Of a DNA stretch of 64,000 bases, positions 23,275 to 34,718 are shown in pieces (positions within the stretch are counted from its first letter, which is position 1; each line of letters starts with the position of its first letter). The notes under the pieces are model-generated. The model saw only the letters and a list, made by a program, of their open reading frames with translations, ran no database searches and was not told where the DNA came from. The stretch is taken from assembly GCA_027596075.1 (NCBI GenBank), contig JADGJC010000228.1, positions 312 to 64,311 on the forward strand, in the 5' to 3' direction. The position numbers were made by a program, and so were the translations under genes. The DNA comes from Rhizophlyctis rosea. Lineage: Eukaryota > Chytridiomycota > Chytridiomycetes > Rhizophlyctidales > Rhizophlyctidaceae.

Positions 23275-24550
23275 ATGTCCCACGAGCCCAACAACCCTGC
23301 CCTTAACGCCCCTGCTTTCTGCTACTTCACCTCTCTTCCCGACCACATCCTTTTCGCGATCTTCGAGCTCATCCAACCTCCCGATCACGATTATGTGGAA
23401 AGAGCTCCCCCTCGCGGAGGCCAGGCAAAAGGACTTCCGTACGAGATACTTCTCGCGCAGGTGAGACGTCCATTACAATATCTTCAAGAGTCAACGGGGT
23501 GACATGCATTTTCAGGTCTGCAAAACGTTTCGCGTGACGGCTCTTCGCTTGCGAGCTGGTCATTGTCTGGACGTCTTCAATTATTCTTCGCATGTTGAGA
23601 ATCAAATACAACACCGAAAGAAGCCGTCGACGACAACATATGGAAAGGCATACGATGTCTTTCTGGGCGACCCTTCACGAATTGCATCTGTTCGAACCCT
23701 CGTTTTGGAAGGCACTCGGTACCGGCAACCTTTGACAGTCGTTGACGTAACTCAACTCCAACATTTCGTGCTCAAAGGCGATGGTCCCTGCGACCAGGAA
23801 AAATGCACATACGACACCCTTGTGGGTGTATGCTTTCACAAACAGGACGCCCTCGATGAAATCTTGGGAGTATTTGTGGAAGCGGCGAGCGCCGAACGAC
23901 CGCTGCGTCTGAAGACGTGCGAACTAGTCCTGAACGGCGTTCGATCGCTCTCCAACCCATTTTCACGATTCCTTCACCTTCTACAAAATGCTCCATTGAA
24001 AGAGCTTCACATCGAAATAACCTCCGGTCACGGCTTACTATCCGAAGCCAATGCATTTAATCGTACTTTTGACTTGTCCCCTCAGCTCTCCTTCAACCAT
24101 TTAAAAATCCTACACATCACAGCCAACATCATCTTCCCAACCTTGGCCACAGCAATCCCAAAGCTCACAACACTCCACATCACGCAACCGACATGAACGC
24201 TCGTTTCAAGCGGATGGTGCCGATGAAGAACCGGCCCAAACCTACATCACTGTCAATCCTAACACAACCCTCACAAACATCACACTCGAAGGCGACATCT
24301 GGGACCAAGCCTTCAAATCCCAAGCTGTAACGTCCAAACAGTACACTGCGAAGTCTTTGCGTGGAAATACGAGGAGGTGTATGGAGCGTTGGAGGCGTGG
24401 AAGGGAACTTTGAAGGAGGTGTCGTTTATAGTGAATTTCCATTATGGATCAACGTACGAGGCGGAGATGGATATGGATTTGGCGAGGGATGAGGAGAGGT
24501 TGAGAAGGGAGTTGGGGGTTGCGGGTGTTGGTGTTGATTGGTGGGAATAG
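23275..24550 (+). pseudogene. F-box/leucine-rich gene, array copy 6, disabled by stop, frameshift and internal deletion
   Basis: Exon 1 23275..23460 (FTSLPDHILFAIFELIQPPD ... ILLAQ) and exon 2 from 23516 (VCKTFRVTALRLRAGHCLD) are fine up to a TGA at 24194..24196, after LATAIPKLTTLHITQPT. Downstream, family sequence persists in shifted frames (TNITLEGDIWDQAFKSQA, then VHCEVFAWKYEEVYGALEAW and DEERLRRELGVAGVGVDWW, ending at 24550). The block that carries LLSYIPSKK in the sisters is missing between these pieces. The copy has therefore lost roughly 100 residues and its frame. A truncated protein of about 290 residues with an intact F-box could still be made. Confidence 0.75.
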
Positions 24551-25270
24551 GAGTCGAGTTTGTCGTGGTTTTTGTGGATGGGAAGTGTGCATTTGTCATT
24601 TCGGTAGGGGATAAGTGTCGGAATGCTGGTTTCGTTACCGTTGAATGAACAGAAAGCATTTGAAATTGGGCGGGGATATGAGGTATTGGGTGAAACCCTC
24701 TCTCCTCGTCCCAAGGTCTGAGACGGTGACAAGTGACAATGCACTTTACTGCCAGCTTGCCGTCCAGAAAAATGGCCTGGGTGCCTTTAAAGATGGAGTG
24801 GGAAGCAGCGTTGAGGGTTGGGTTTTTTTCGTCTGTGGGGTGTAGAGCTCTGGGCGAACAGGCCATCGATGAAGAATGATGAGACGGGGCAACATTGGAG
24901 AGGGAAAGTGAAGGTAAAACACATCAAGGCATACCTTTATCACGGTGATACAACATGTATACAGATGAAGACATCAGGAAAATGCAACAGCTCAAAACAT
25001 CATTCCCATCAGGGAAATTCCCGAATGCGCATAGAGAGATAGAGGAAGCTTTCCAATCCGTTCTGCTGTCAAACATTCAAGAGTTCTAAGTGGGACAGTG
25101 ACAGTGCCAACATCCCTTGACAACTCCGGAAAAGGGGCTCCAGGCCTCCGGCTCTTCGTATCATTGGCTTCCCCGCCCAATTTTGAAGTGTTTCCAAATT
25201 ATGTCCCACATTTTCTCACGTCCAACTCAACACATCGCCTTTCCCGTGAACCTGCGAAACAATCAGCGCA
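24551..25270. other. Spacer between array copies 6 and 7
   Basis: No gene recognised. Minus-strand open frames here are shadows of the G/T-rich 3' end of copy 6. Confidence 0.5.
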
Positions 25271-26638
25271 ATGTCGGAAGAGCTCAAAACCACAGCCCAG
25301 AACGCTCTCTGCTACCTCACCTCTCTCCCCGACCACATCCTGTTCGCGATCTTCGAGCTCATCAAACCTCCCAATGAGGATTCTGTCGGGAGAGCTCCCA
25401 CCCGCGAAGGCCACGCACGAGGTCTTCCGTACGAGATACTTCTTGCGCAGGTGTGAGATTATCTGCTGCAATATCTCTGATAACCCAACAAGTGAAAGGC
25501 TTTTTGCTAGGTTTGCAAAACGTTTCGCGTGACGGCTCTTCGTTTGCACGCGAGTCACTGTTTAGACGTCTGGTCTTACAATCCCAACGCAAATGGCTCC
25601 CAAACGAATGACCACGAAGCAGAATACAGAACAGCCTACGATATCTTCCTCAGCGATCCTCTCCGAGTGCAGTCTGTCCGAACTCTCGTCGTCACCAACC
25701 ACACGTTCCAGAAACCCCTAACAGAGATTGACGTAACGCAACTGCAGCACGTCGCTCTCTTCAGCTACGGCCACGGCAACAACAATCAACGCAAATTTGA
25801 ACGCGTCATGGAAATATTTGTCGATTCAACAATGGAGAAAGGTCTGTCACGTCTTCAGACTTTCGATATGTGCTGGGCCGGCGTTACTCTCGACGGTTTG
25901 TTCCCTCGCTTCCTAACCGAATTGCAAGACGCCCCCCTCAAATCCCTCCGCTTCGAAAATCCTTCTCAACACCCATTCAAAGCAACCCCGGCCATCATCA
26001 CCTTACCCCCCCAACTGCTTTTCAACCACCTTACATCGCTCCGCATAACATACAGCATCATCTTCCCAAACCTATCCTCAGCAATGCCAAATCTCACAAC
26101 CGTCCACATCACAAAATTTGCGACGCACTCTTTTGCAATGCCAACAGCCTCTGTCCGGCTCTCGCTATCAACCCTCAGACAACCGACTCTAACTCACCTC
26201 ACCCTAGAAGGTGACTTCCTCTTCCAAATCACCCCAACAATCCCACATCGAACCCTGTCCCCCCTCACTTCTCTCAACCTCACATGGACAACCTTTGACG
26301 TCACCATCATCCACACCCTAACCAGGCCCTTATCCCATACACACAACCTGAGATCCATCTCCCTAGGCATGTATCTCTAGTCCACCACGCTACACATGTT
26401 GTGTGATGCCGTCGCCAGTAAGAAGATGGAAAGTGTCGAGTGTGGGATTATCATGTGGGGTTATGATGATGTATATGCGGCGTTGGAGAGGTGGAGGGGG
26501 ACGTTGAAGGTGGTGCAGATTGTGGTCCATGAGCAGGCGTTTGCGTTTTTGGAGGGGAGGGGTGTGGATTTGGGGGGTGTTGAGGAGAGGTTGAGGAGGG
26601 AGTTGGGGGTTGAGGGTGTGAGTGTGAGGTGGGAGTGA
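25271..26638 (+). pseudogene. F-box/leucine-rich gene, array copy 7, premature TAG
   Basis: Exons 25271..25450 (LTSLPDHILFAIFELIKPPN ... ILLAQ) and 25511..26638 (VCKTFRVTALRLHASHCLD). The frame is clean up to TAG at 26378..26380 after RSISLGMYL. The same frame continues for another 86 codons as STTLHMLCDAVASKK, ERWRGTLKVVQIVV and EERLRRELGVEGVSVRW, matching the array's C-terminal signature. A single substitution therefore truncates the last fifth of the protein. The F-box and most of the leucine-rich region remain, so a shortened product might keep Skp1 binding. The switch to G/T-rich sequence falls almost exactly at the stop. Confidence 0.72.
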
Positions 26639-27359
26639 GGATTGGTGAGGAGAAGGAAAGGAGGGGGTGTGGGGTTTTTTGGGGAGGAAGGAGAAGTGTT
26701 GGGGAGGGGGAGGTTTGTGTTGTCGTTTTTCTGGTCATTCTTTTGCACATGCATGTTTTGAGTTTGCTAAAACTCAGCAGAAGGTAGGAAAAAAGTCTCG
26801 ACGTGGGGGTGGGGTTGAGGCTTTTTTATATAGCAAAAAAGTCATTGTGAAAAAGTACAGGGCGGGCAGTTTTCGTGTACATACATAAATACAAGCAATA
26901 TTCACGAAATGTTTAACGCCACTTTGTGGTTCATTCAAGAAACGCTATTGCCCACTGCGAGCTTTGGGTAGAATAATGAGGGCTTGACAGGCCTCCCATA
27001 TCAATTGCACCGGTGTGCTGACATTCAATCAACGTTTTGTATCTGCAGAAAGAAAATTCCCCGCATATCCTCCTCCCATCGCAGCTTGCTTGCAGAAGGA
27101 ACACACACACTCCTTTCCAAAACTGCAGTGAACACGCACCACGCACACACACGCGCAGCGCATCATACATCTATTCTCCGAAACGGAAAAGAAACAAAAG
27201 GGAAAAAACAACAAAGTTTACATATTTACTCCTCACCGTTGCCTTTTCCTCTTCCTCGGTTCTATTTACTCCACCCCAACACTTCAAACTACGACCCAAC
27301 ATACGCAAATCTGTACAAAATAACTCCAGCCTTCCCCACCGACCACCGACCACCCCACC
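26639..27359. other. Convergent intergenic region
   Basis: Lies between F-box copy 7 and the 3' end of the SH3-SAM-PH gene. It has a C-rich, simple-sequence stretch (27240-27460, overlapping the coding end of the next gene) and a CA-rich run near 27100. No gene seen. Confidence 0.5.
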
Positions 27360-29740
27360 CTACCGCGGCCCCAACGGCCTCCTCCCCACCGTCCCCCTCC
27401 ACTCCTCCCCCCCTCCACCACCACCCCCACTAACCCCCCTCCCCCCTTGCGGGAAATACTTGGCCGGCGGGAAATTCCTCCCCCTCTCCGCACTAATACT
27501 CGTCACCCCCGGCTTACCCCCACTCACACGCTGATGCGACGAATGGTTGTTGGAATCCGCATGCGACTCAGACATCGGGATGCGTGAGAGGCGGTCGTTG
27601 TTTTTGATGGGGATCAGGGGGATGGGGCCGGCGCGGGCTTCTTTTTAAATGATAGAATTATGGACGGTGGTTAGATATAACGAGTTGACGAATGGTAATA
27701 CCACCCCTCCAATAGACAACGCTCAAAGATAAAACTTCATTTCCCATTTGCAACTTCCAACCGCCCTCAACTGCCCAACCCAAAAACCAACGAATCAAAG
27801 TGAATACTCACTCTGCTGCCCAGCCCTAACCATAACATTGATCCAGCTCACCATCGCCAACTGCGTCTCCGCCGAAAAGTGCACCGTCTTGTTCCGCGCG
27901 TGCTTCGCCATAAAGCTGAACCGGCTCTTCGAAAAGTCCGAGTCCGGCAGGATCTTGTACCCGCTCGTGAGTGGGATCATCGCGCGGACTTGACTTGGTT
28001 GCTGGAGAGGCGGAGGAAAAATATTAGTGGGATCGTCATGGAAGAAAGCAGGATGTTTGAAAATTGAAGCCCGAGATCTTCCCGCCCGCCCGTCCGTTTC
28101 CCGTCTCCTCCCAACGAAAACAAAGAAAAAGAACAAAAGAGACAAAAACCTACATCCGGAGCTTTAATAACATACAACACATCCTCCTTCAACACACACC
28201 ACCGTCTCTTCCATGCCCGAGACCCAATCTTGACATTCAACCACCCCTCATAATCCGGGTTACTCAAGTTCATCTTCAGCGCCTCCAACTTCCTTTCCCG
28301 AGCCTGTCTCTCCCCTTTACCCCTCGAAAAGCTCCTTGCCAACCCTTTGAGACCCCCGTTTGCTTCCTCCTTCTTTGCGTCCGTGACGGAGGGGTGCATC
28401 CTGTGGTGGGTTGGTGAGTAAATAAACAAAAAGGGAGAGGTGAGAGGAGTAAACAGATAAGACGCTTACGGATTGGACGGCGAGACGGGCGAAGTGGGTG
28501 GACGTAGGATCCCTCCGTCATCGGAGAGATCGCTGGACCCGGAACTGCGGAAATCGTGGTGGTTATGGTCGTCAACGGGGGATTCAAGCTCTTCTCGGAC
28601 AGTGTCGAGGCGGTCGGTGCCGTCCTGTGGGGTGTCCATGTCGTCAATGTAGTCGCTCAGAGTGAAGTATGAAACAGTGCGTTGTTGGCGGACTTCGCGT
28701 TCCTGTTCCGTCATTGGTCGTCGTCGCTGCTCATGTAGGAACAGAATAAGTGACATTGTATATGAAGTTGTAGGAGTCAAAGTGAACAATTACCTCGTCA
28801 TCGTCATCCACGTAACCGGAATCCTGCGACGGAACCTGTGATTTTGATTTGGGTTTTCCCGCATCCGGCCCCGGTCGTCGCCCAATGGTATCATATGTGA
28901 ACGCCTCTTCCTTCGGAGCGTTTGCCCAGTCCTCCTTCAATGCCAGAATAGCATGCAGGATGTTGATCCGGTCTCCCAAAGACTCTACACCCAACTCCCT
29001 CAAACTCGACAAGTTCAGATCTAGCAGGACATCACCGGTGATCTCATGGTCTGCAGTGGCGAGACATATGTGAATAAAACAAGCGACAGATATGAAAAAA
29101 GATGCTTGATTTCGATCCATACCAACGAACTTCTGAGCGGCGGATCCAAACCCAGCACTTTCCAGCCAGTCTGCCACGTCATCGATAGACCATAGCTCCG
29201 GATGCCCTGACCCTTCCTGACCTTGCCCGCCATGCCGTTCATCTACACTCCTCCGGTCATCGATTGACTCAACAGATGGTCTTCTTCCTTCCGAGGGCTG
29301 AGGTTCTGTGAAAGAGTCGTCGTTCTCATCCAAGTTGATCCCACGGAGTGCCAGCGTCAAGTGTTCGACAGAGTCCACGTCAAAGTTTGCGATGTTTTCG
29401 AATGTGATGAAGTTCATTGGGAATAAGCCGATGTGGCCGTCGATGTTGCGACCCTGTTGATCGTGATATACAGTCAGATGAGAGGACACGGATTATGATG
29501 TAGCAATGCAAGGATAATTACCCTCCACCATCCATCTTCGTACGCATCATCCTTTTCCATAACCACTAATGGCTCGCCAACCTTGAAACAGATCTCATCT
29601 TCCTCCTCCTATAGAATCAACAATTTAGGTTGTGTCCTGACGCAGGGAACGCAATTGATGGAAGTACATACGGCAACAAAGTTGTGCTTCCCGTAAACGA
29701 GAAAGGGAGGCTCCTGGCTGACTTTTGTGCTTCCCAACAT
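27360..29740 (-). CDS. SH3-SAM-PH domain protein (Boi1/Boi2-type polarity scaffold)
   Basis: Eight exons on the minus strand: 29740..29672, 29608..29522, 29453..29123, 29050..28794, 28729..28470, 28400..28154, 28001..27812 and 27640..27360, giving 574 codons (573 residues). Domains in order are an N-terminal SH3 (residues about 15-75: VYGKHNFVAEEEDEICFKVG, DAYEDGWWRGRN, IGLFPMNFI), a SAM (about 140-205: WSIDDVADWLESAGF, EITGDVLLDLNLSSLRELGV) and a PH (about 360-465: YEGWLNVKIGSRAWKRRWCVL, RAMIPLTSGYKIL). This order is that of yeast Boi1/Boi2, which link Cdc42 and formins to exocytosis at the growing cortex. The first splice rebuilds the SH3 acidic loop exactly. The C-terminal tail is Gly/Arg-rich, and its last exon is the least certain. 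Confidence 0.9.
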
Positions 29741-30700
29741 CTTCGGGTAAGTTTGGATGAATTGAGTGACCTGTATGTTATGTGTGGCGGACAAGAAGGT
29801 AAGGTAATTGAACTTGGAAGAACAATGGAGAAGCTTTGACAACAACACGCGCTGAACGTTGAAGTCCCAGCATTCCCACACAACATAGTCGTCACCTCGC
29901 CACACGATGCTTACCTGCAAGCCCAGTGATGTTTCGGAACTATGTACAAATTAGAAGATAAGAAGAAGTGTAGCCAGGTCAGCGCCAATGTCAAAGTGTC
30001 AAGGAATATTGCAAATATGTACCTATTGAAGTTGCGTGATATCGAGCACCAGTCAAACGCGGTGATGTATTCCCACGCTCTAACTACGGATACCGTGTAT
30101 GTTTGTGTGTGTGTGCCTACCAGAGTGTATGTGATATGCTCTCCGTACGCCCTAAGTGCCAATGTCAAGTATGATGACTTTCCAGCGATTATCAGTGCGT
30201 GGGAAAAAGCCGACTCCTCCCTCCAGCAAGGAGTGTTTTCCCTGTTGCGAACAAGATTCCATCCATCTTTGTGAATGAATGTGGGGATTGGTGGAGGCAA
30301 CACTGCATGCTCAGACAGACGTGGCGCAGCAACAGGGAAGCTGTCTGTACTCCCAACATGGGATGCCCTCCATTCGGATGCAAGTGTCACACTGTCATAC
30401 AATGTACTACTAATAGGTCATGCTGCCCAAATTCTATTTCCATCATCTCAATGCATTTCATGCGCCCAAACTCATTTAGCCTCTTTGCTAGCTGGGAAAA
30501 GGGTCATTCTCGGGGTATGATCCCCTAATAGCTACAATAACATTTTATTACCACAAATAACACTCACAGTGGGCTGCAGGGGGGTCAAGCCAATCTGTGG
30601 CGTCGCGCCCGGGTCTGGCAAAACCCGCTCCCCTTCGCCAACCTTCCGACAAGTTTCACCTCCATTTCCACATAGATTTAACAAATTACAATCCACGGAA
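29741..30700. other. Divergent intergenic region, 0.96 kb
   Basis: Lies between the 5' ends of the SH3-SAM-PH gene and the SET methyltransferase. Open frames up to about 160 codons show no motif. Probably two promoters; no site called. Confidence 0.5.
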
Positions 30701-32864
30701 ATGTCACCTTCATCAGACATGGTGACATATTTCGCGGCCAACAATGAAACCTTCTTCTTGGAGGAAGAGGTGGCGACCACAAAGGTATCGAAAGACGCGT
30801 CAATGCAGACACATTGAAAACAGTCAGATCTGACCCTTTCCCATTCCCACGCTAGGCTTACTATGACAAACTATGCGCAGGTAGACCGTTTGAGGTTCGC
30901 TACACCGGACCGGAACGAGGGAAGGCTATGTTCGCTACGAAGGCTTACAAGAAGGGCGACACTATCTTGGAGGAATATGGTTGGGTCGGAATGCAGGCAG
31001 TTGTCAACAAGGTGTATGACCGCGATAGAGCAACGCGTCGCGTCAATCGAAGATGCCAAAAACCTAGCTGACACTAACTGGTAGTAGCGCGTCGCCCGAG
31101 TTTGTTCCTTCTGCTATCGGTTTCTGGGAACCGTAGTCTCGCAGTTGGAGCACCTACTGGGACGAGAGCTGTCCGAAACTGAACGACAAGAGGTTGGAGA
31201 AGCAGCCGGGATATCGAGGGTGGAGGCTGAAGGACGGGTGCGCACCGAAGTTCCATGTGGTACGGGAATAATTCCTGCTCTATGCGACGTGTGAATGCCG
31301 TGTATCCGAGCACTGACGAACGCACATCCAGCATGCAACGAAGTTTACTGTTCAGATGAATGCAGGGAAAAGGCGTGGCAGCAGTATCATTCGGTAATGT
31401 GTGGTTCAGCAAGACCGGAAGCGAAGCAGGCTTTTGAGGCGTTTTATGATCATGCGGATGGTGGGTTGCGTTCTTTCCCTCTTGAGGTGTGCATTTCGAT
31501 GGTGTGGGAACAAGTGGTACTCATGGGCGAATTGCTCCTTCAGATACCAACGAAATTTTTGTAATGGCTGCGAAAACGTATGCGCGCATCGCGATTGATG
31601 TGCGTGAGCGTGGTCTTTCTTTGAAGGAGGCGCTGATACCATTGCGATTGTTTGTGAAAGATTATTGGTGGAACGTGCGTATCTTTCAGTGCATCCGGAC
31701 TGTATGGCAGTCGTTGCGAGTTGAAACCGGGGCTGAAAGAGCTTTATAGATCATGGAGATTGACGAAGATGAGGACAGAAACGAATTTGAAGGAACCATT
31801 CAGCAAGTTTTGAGCGACTCCATAAGCCTACTTAGAGCTGCATTGCCATTCCCCGAGATTGAGCCACGTATGTCATCTTCGTGTCTGACACACATTCCAT
31901 TCGCCCTGCCGAACTAATATTCCGCAATCCCACAACAGTATTTTCAGTCGATTTCTACGCTCTGCTCATTGGCCTGTTCGAGCGGAACAACCTCTCCATC
32001 GAAGTCCCCCACCCCATCCTAGGCTGCTTCGACCACCTCCCGCCCTGGCTCCAGAACCACGTTGTAGACTCCATCCGCAAAGCCCTCGAAGATGTCGGCA
32101 CCAGCTGCCCCTGCGGCCACGATCACGCGCAAGGCGACCCGCACCACCACATCGGCCACGTCGACCACGACCACCTCGCCAACCCGCACATCCACGTTCA
32201 TGACGAAACTTGCAACCATGACCACCCGCAACATGGCAACGACAGGAAGAGCTTTGATACACGTAGCACTTCAAGCACTTCAGGCATCCCCCCGCCTCCA
32301 TCCTCATCTTTGTTGCCAGGTGCAGTACCACACCGAGACGCCTCAGACGCTGACGCGGAATCAGATGCCCGCTCCGCCCTCTCAGCAACCCGCACCTTCG
32401 TCTCAACCACAACAGGCTACCAAACCCTCACCAGCGAAAACGACCCCCTCCGCCTCCTCGACGCCCTCCACTGCGAAGGCACAGCCCTCCACCCCCTCCA
32501 AGCAACCATCAACCACTCCTGCTCCCCGAACGCTAAAGTCGTAGCGAAAGATCTCCCTACTCCACACCTGTTACCGGAATCAGCTAGCGGTGTGACGGAC
32601 GGACGGTGGAAGGGAAAGAGTGTTGGTGGTGTTATGCCTGATGAGAGGGTTGGTGGCGGGGATGGGAGGACGGTTGTGGTTGCGAAGGGGGATATTGCTG
32701 TTGGGGAGGAGATTTTGATTAGTTATGTTGATGAGGATGGAGGGGGGGAGGAGGGGGAGGGGAGTGCGGGGGAGGAGGAGGATGTGGAGGAGAAGAGGGA
32801 AGAGAGGAGGAAGGCTTTGAGGGAGTATGGGGTTGAGTGTGGATGTGTTAAGTGTAGGGGTTGA
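30701..32864 (+). CDS. SET5: SET-domain methyltransferase of the Set5/SMYD5 group, with a His-rich insert
   Basis: Seven exons: 30701..30784, 30856..31011, 31088..31259, 31311..31460, 31544..31674, 31750..31867 and 31939..32864, giving 579 codons (578 residues). The family methylates lysines (Set5 acts on histone H4). Visible are the N-terminal SET strand (RYTGPERGKAMFATKAYKKG), a MYND-like zinc module (VCSFCYRFLG ... ACNEVYCSDECREKAW ... YHSVMC), the helical insert (EIFVMAAKTYARIA, DYWW), the SET core (INHSCSPNAKV, GEEILISYVDE) and the post-SET CGCVKC. Between the helical part and INHSCSPN there is an unusual insert with CPCGHDHAQGDPHHHIGHVD and more His pairs, then a Ser/Pro linker. Exons 3-4 use a 51-nt intron chosen because it restores the zinc module. 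An acidic C-terminal run sits before the post-SET cysteines. Confidence 0.88.
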
Positions 32865-33144
32865 GATGTTGGATGGGGTGATGGGGTGGTGTATGTATGC
32901 TTTTGTCTCTTGAAATTGTGGTTTTGCCTTAGTGCAGGTGCAACAGAGGTATTTTTTGTGCTAGAATTGGTGATGTGACTGAGCAGAGGGGCAATACCAG
33001 CGCTGTAGATTCGATTTGCGTCTTGCACGCTGGGTATATTTCTCTTTCTGTTTACGTGTGCTATCAGTGGAAAAACAATAAAAACAATACAGATACAAAA
33101 GAGGGAAGGGTGATGAGAAAAACTGCTCAATCCCCACACCCGCA

Positions 33145-34415
33145 CTACCTACACCTGCAGAAATAACTGCAGGCAGGACACCCATCACCCCACCCAACTT
33201 CACCCCCACGCCAAACTCTCCCACCCCACCCACCCGGCCCCGGGCCCCGGCCCCGGGGGGGCCCCCACCGCCCGCCCCCCCCCCGCCCCCGCCCAACCAA
33301 CCCCCCAACCTCCGTCCCCCCACCAACCATCACCAAATCCACCACCCACCCAACCCCAACCCGCTCCATCAACCTCGCAACATTCACCTCCCCAACCCTC
33401 TCCACCTCCGTCAAGGCCGCAACCGCCGCGATGTACGTCCGTAACGCTAGGACGCACCCGCTTGCACCGCGTGATGTTTGGTGTGGTGGTGTGTAAGAGA
33501 TGTAAGAGACGAGGAGTGTTGTTAGGGATGTTACGATACATGTCATGAAGTAAAACGTCAAAAATTGTATATCGCCTTGGAGGATATGGACTTGCGGAGC
33601 GGTCGTGTAAAGCGTGTAGAGGTTTAATATAAGATGTACGAGTGACGTATGAGCAAATGGGGATGTTATTAGTGTGTGGATGTGTCGTTTACGTAGTGTC
33701 CAGTAACGGGAGAGTGAGAGATGTTTTTCTGTTAGTGCTCGCGGAAGGATGAGTGTTGTTAGGGATGTTGTTAGTGTTAGGAAGAGGATTAGGTCTAGTG
33801 TTCCTATATGGGTGTTCTCGATCGTTTCGAGGGAGGGACGGAGGAAGGGCGGGAGGTATGGTGTTATGTGGGACCAGATTGGGATGAATGTTGGGAGGGG
33901 GGTTGAGCATGTTTGGTCGGTGTGGGAGGGGAAGCAGAGACATGTGTTTTGGGCGATGCAGAGGCCGTTTGTGCAGGGTGGGCTGCATGTTGGTGGGGTT
34001 AGGGTGAGGTCGGAGGGGGGTGTGAGGTGGAGGTCGGAGGGTGTGAGTTGGCCTATTGGGAGGGGGATCCAGGTTCCCCAGAGGCCGAGGAAGTAGGCGT
34101 TGGGTTGGCCGAGGCCTGGGATGAGAGTTGTGAGGGTGAAGAGGTGGTAGTCGGTGTGGGTCATGAATCCTACTGCGTGATGAATTGTTAGTCAGTGGAC
34201 GCGCACCGTGTGTGGACACCTGACTGATACGTACATGGTTGAGCTACGAATGTCGCTGCTCTTGTTAGGAGACCCGTTATGAAACCGCCGTGGACGTCTG
34301 CTTGTTTGTGGACTAGGTGTCGAAAGGATTTCTTGTCTGGGCGGGTGTAGTGGGAGAAGAGGAGGAGGAGGGAGAGGAGGAGGAGGTAGAGAAGCCGGTT
34401 ACGGGAAGGTCGCAT
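33145..34415 (-). CDS. Rhomboid-like membrane protein with EGF-like segment; catalytic His not found
   Basis: Exons 34415..34235 and 34172..33145 on the minus strand give 403 codons (402 residues). The N terminus is a membrane anchor (LLYLLLLSLLLLFSHY). A loop at residues about 115-150 has EGF-like spacing, C-x3-C-x4-C-x5-C-x-C-x8-C (PCTNGLCIAQNTCLC). The rhomboid core follows: SPFAHTSLVHLILNLYTLY carries the HxxxxHLxxN-type helix 2, then FLTFYFMTCIVTSLTTLLV and RGASGCVLAL with the catalytic-type GxSG serine. In active rhomboids a later helix supplies His (HLGG). Here the matching stretch reads VVDLVMVGGGTEVGGLVG, with no His. The C-terminal 60 residues are a Gly/Arg/Pro-rich run encoded by extreme G/C homopolymers. 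It may be an inactive rhomboid (iRhom-like), or the sequence may be wrong in the homopolymers. Confidence 0.75.
33236..33310. repeat. Extreme G/C homopolymer tract
   Basis: Runs of C and G (for example ten or more C in a row around 33280 and repeated ccccggg blocks) lie inside the 3' coding part of the rhomboid-like gene. Such tracts are prone to length variation and to sequencing error, so the frame beyond them is doubtful. The runs are G on the coding strand, and G-quadruplex formation in the RNA is possible. Confidence 0.8.
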
Positions 34416-34718
34416 CGCGTACTATGCTGGAAGAAATATGCTACGTGGTAACGGTGGGCTGTACATGTGCTCTCGTGACGGCAGTGTGGTTTCGGGACCC
34501 GCGCCTATTTATAGCCGTACGTGGGACGATGACAGATGAAAGAAGTAGAAGACGGGAAAAGAAAGCCAGGGGACCATCTTGTGAACCCGTGGCCCCTTGT
34601 TGACATGTTTGACGTGTGGCGTTTCACACGCGCCTTCCATATTTCTGCCCACCTTCCATTTCCTCTCAGAGATCATCTTCCCCGCCATCCCATCGTCCCC
34701 ATCCAACCTCATACAAAA
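34416..34718. other. Short divergent promoter region
   Basis: 303 bp separate the start codons of the rhomboid-like gene (-) and the PIG-L gene (+), so they probably share a bidirectional promoter. The motif tatttatag at about 34505 could be a TATA-like element; this is only suggestive. Confidence 0.4.

Noticed and set aside
24426..24866. Minus-strand frame of 146 codons (Thr/Pro/Ser-rich)
   Set aside because: Antisense shadow of the G/T-rich 3' end of F-box copy 6; composition follows from the skew.
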